From contig DQVD01000378.1 of the NCBI GenBank assembly GCA_015661935.1, positions 1 to 7,726 on the forward strand: 7,726 nucleotides of DNA, given 5' to 3'. Positions 6,734-7,726 of this stretch are shown here, one piece after another (the first letter of the stretch is position 1; each line of letters begins with the position of its first letter). The notes under the pieces were generated by a model. That model was not told the origin of the DNA. It did no database searches and saw nothing but the letters and a program-made list of their open reading frames with translations. The translations under genes and the position numbers were made by a program. The DNA is from Desulfocapsa sulfexigens. GTDB taxonomy: Bacteria > Desulfobacterota > Desulfobulbia > Desulfobulbales > Desulfocapsaceae.

Positions 6734-7726
6734 TTAGATTCCTTTATTATATTGGATATTTGTTGTGAAATGAATTCGCTGTTTGATTTCATCTATTGAC
6801 GTGAGATCTCCAGCCAGAAGATCTTCAAAAAGTTTAACCAGCCTTGATTTACTTACTTCTATCCGGGTACTCGTTTTAATATCTCTTAAATCAATTAAAA
6901 AACTGCTAAAAACATCCGGGATGTCAGTAATAATCTCTGTATTCAGGAAATTCTTATCATTATAGAGTTTATGGTAATGTCCCCTGCTCTTTTTAAGAAA
7001 GAAATCGTCCCCTTTCATATTTGTAATCGATGAAGATTGTTCACATTGTTCCATGCAAGTGTCGTCAATCTTGTTTTTTTCACATCCAGTGACCCGATGA
7101 AACAAACAATGTCTACTGGTCATTAGCGTGATCGGATGAAAGATACTGTAATACAATTTAAAATTCTCAGGTTTCTTTATACTTTTTATCTGGAGCCTCA
7201 TGAGTTCATTTGAGATAAATGCACCTGAACAATTAAAACTATCCCTTAAACATAGCAAGCTGTAGGAGTTGACAAGGTTCAGATAAGGACCAGCTATCCA
7301 GGAGATCCCCATTTTATAGGCTACATAGGCTATCCCACTATTATTCGTGACAATACGTTTCGTTTTTATCTTTTGCAGGAATTTCAAGGCCGCTTGATAA
7401 TCTTCACCTATTAAAACTGAGGGGAACCATGGCATAATTTTTTTATTGTTTAGGAACAAATCCACATATTCAGTAAATTTAGTTTTAAAACTGCTTGGAA
7501 GTTGAAAATAGATATCTGCAGAACTTTGATCACAAAGAGATACATCTTTTGGTGAAGAAATTAACAGAGAAAGAGTTGGACTATTTAGATCCACATATTC
7601 TTGTTTCAAACAGGGAAGATCAACCGGCGCAACAAATTCATTTGAGCCATTTAAAATAAATAATATTTCCTTCTTTACACGTGTGAGCTCTTTAAATTGC
7701 ATAAAAAGATCACTTGAAAGATCATC
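6734..7726 (-). CDS. Peptidase U32 family protein (partial, N-terminal part outside window)
   Basis: The minus-strand frame runs from the right edge to TAA 6736-6734, giving 330 visible residues. An ATG at 7702 exists, but the frame is open beyond it (DDLSSDLF) and upstream parts of the family are missing, so the true start lies outside the window. Counting from the 7702 Met, the stretch 192-220 carries SRHCLFHRVTGC and DDTCMEQC, with Cys199, 207, 216 and 220 spaced C-x7-C-x8-C-x3-C. This is the four-cysteine site that binds an iron-sulfur cluster in U32 proteins. It is followed by ITNMKGDDFFLKK, a FLIDLRDIKTSTR segment, and a TTNIQYNKGI ending that corresponds to the TTGH-x-x-GI terminus of the family. 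Despite the name, characterised members (RlhA, TrhP, UbiU/V) act in RNA or quinone hydroxylation. The layout resembles the C-terminal half of long RlhA-type proteins, but the exact role is open. Confidence 0.8.
   Translation of the reverse strand, partial: DDLSSDLFMQFKELTRVKKEILFILNGSNEFVAPVDLPCLKQEYVDLNSPTLSLLISSPKDVSLCDQSSADIYFQLPSSFKTKFTEYVDLFLNNKKIMPWFPSVLIGEDYQAALKFLQKIKTKRIVTNNSGIAYVAYKMGISWIAGPYLNLVNSYSLLCLRDSFNCSGAFISNELMRLQIKSIKKPENFKLYYSIFHPITLMTSRHCLFHRVTGCEKNKIDDTCMEQCEQSSSITNMKGDDFFLKKSRGHYHKLYNDKNFLNTEIITDIPDVFSSFLIDLRDIKTSTRIEVSKSRLVKLFEDLLAGDLTSIDEIKQRIHFTTNIQYNKGI

Noticed and set aside
6734..6792. Frameshift in the U32 gene joining it to the 60-residue downstream frame
   Set aside because: The U32 frame already ends with TTNIQYNKGI, the usual family C terminus, so the gene is complete at its 3' end and no frameshift is needed.
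1..7726. CRISPR array, tRNA or rRNA gene, insertion sequence or prophage attachment site
   Set aside because: I saw no regularly spaced repeats, tRNA-like cloverleaf, transposase fragment or terminal inverted repeats on either strand. I could only scan by eye.

Overview
The window looks like ordinary chromosome from a Gram-negative bacterium of moderate to low GC. The evidence is a MiaB tail, a lipobox-bearing M48 metallopeptidase, a Sec-exported TRAP solute receptor with its two membrane subunits, and a U32-family protein. The mix of genes (MiaB, TRAP-T, U32) would suit a proteobacterium or a desulfobacterial (Desulfobacterota) lineage. That placement is an impression from gene content, not a demonstrated assignment.

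Layout. Positions 3-146 (+) are the last 47 codons of a MiaB-like tRNA methylthiotransferase (TRAM domain), cut by the left edge. After 45 bases comes an M48 metallopeptidase lipoprotein (192-1013, +), and 3 bases later a bile-acid:sodium-symporter-like membrane transporter (1017-1976, +). Positions 1977-2635 hold no intact gene. They contain a minus-strand stretch that reads like broken coding sequence split over two or three frames (about 2029-2525), and a 21-base interrupted palindrome. Next is a plus-strand cluster: dctP-type receptor (2636-3613), a strong hairpin (3637-3669), dctQ (start probably 3720, end 4202), dctM (4199-5479, GTGA overlap with dctQ) and a PLP-dependent threonine-aldolase-like enzyme (5533-6597). 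The right part is on the minus strand: a U32-family protein running off the right edge (6734-7726), followed by a possible 37-residue protein (6610-6723) with a good ribosome binding site. That small frame ends tail-to-tail with the aldolase gene over a weak AT-rich hairpin.

How the genes work together. DctP, DctQ and DctM together make a complete tripartite ion-driven uptake system. The aldolase gene directly behind it in the same orientation suggests that the imported solute, or a product of it, may be a beta-hydroxy amino acid or related compound, but the sequence does not prove the substrate. The hairpin between dctP and dctQ would fit the need for more receptor than permease. I found no convincing undescribed system. 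The items most worth checking are the small ORF behind the U32 gene, the decayed minus-strand frame upstream of dctP, and the TRAP-aldolase linkage.
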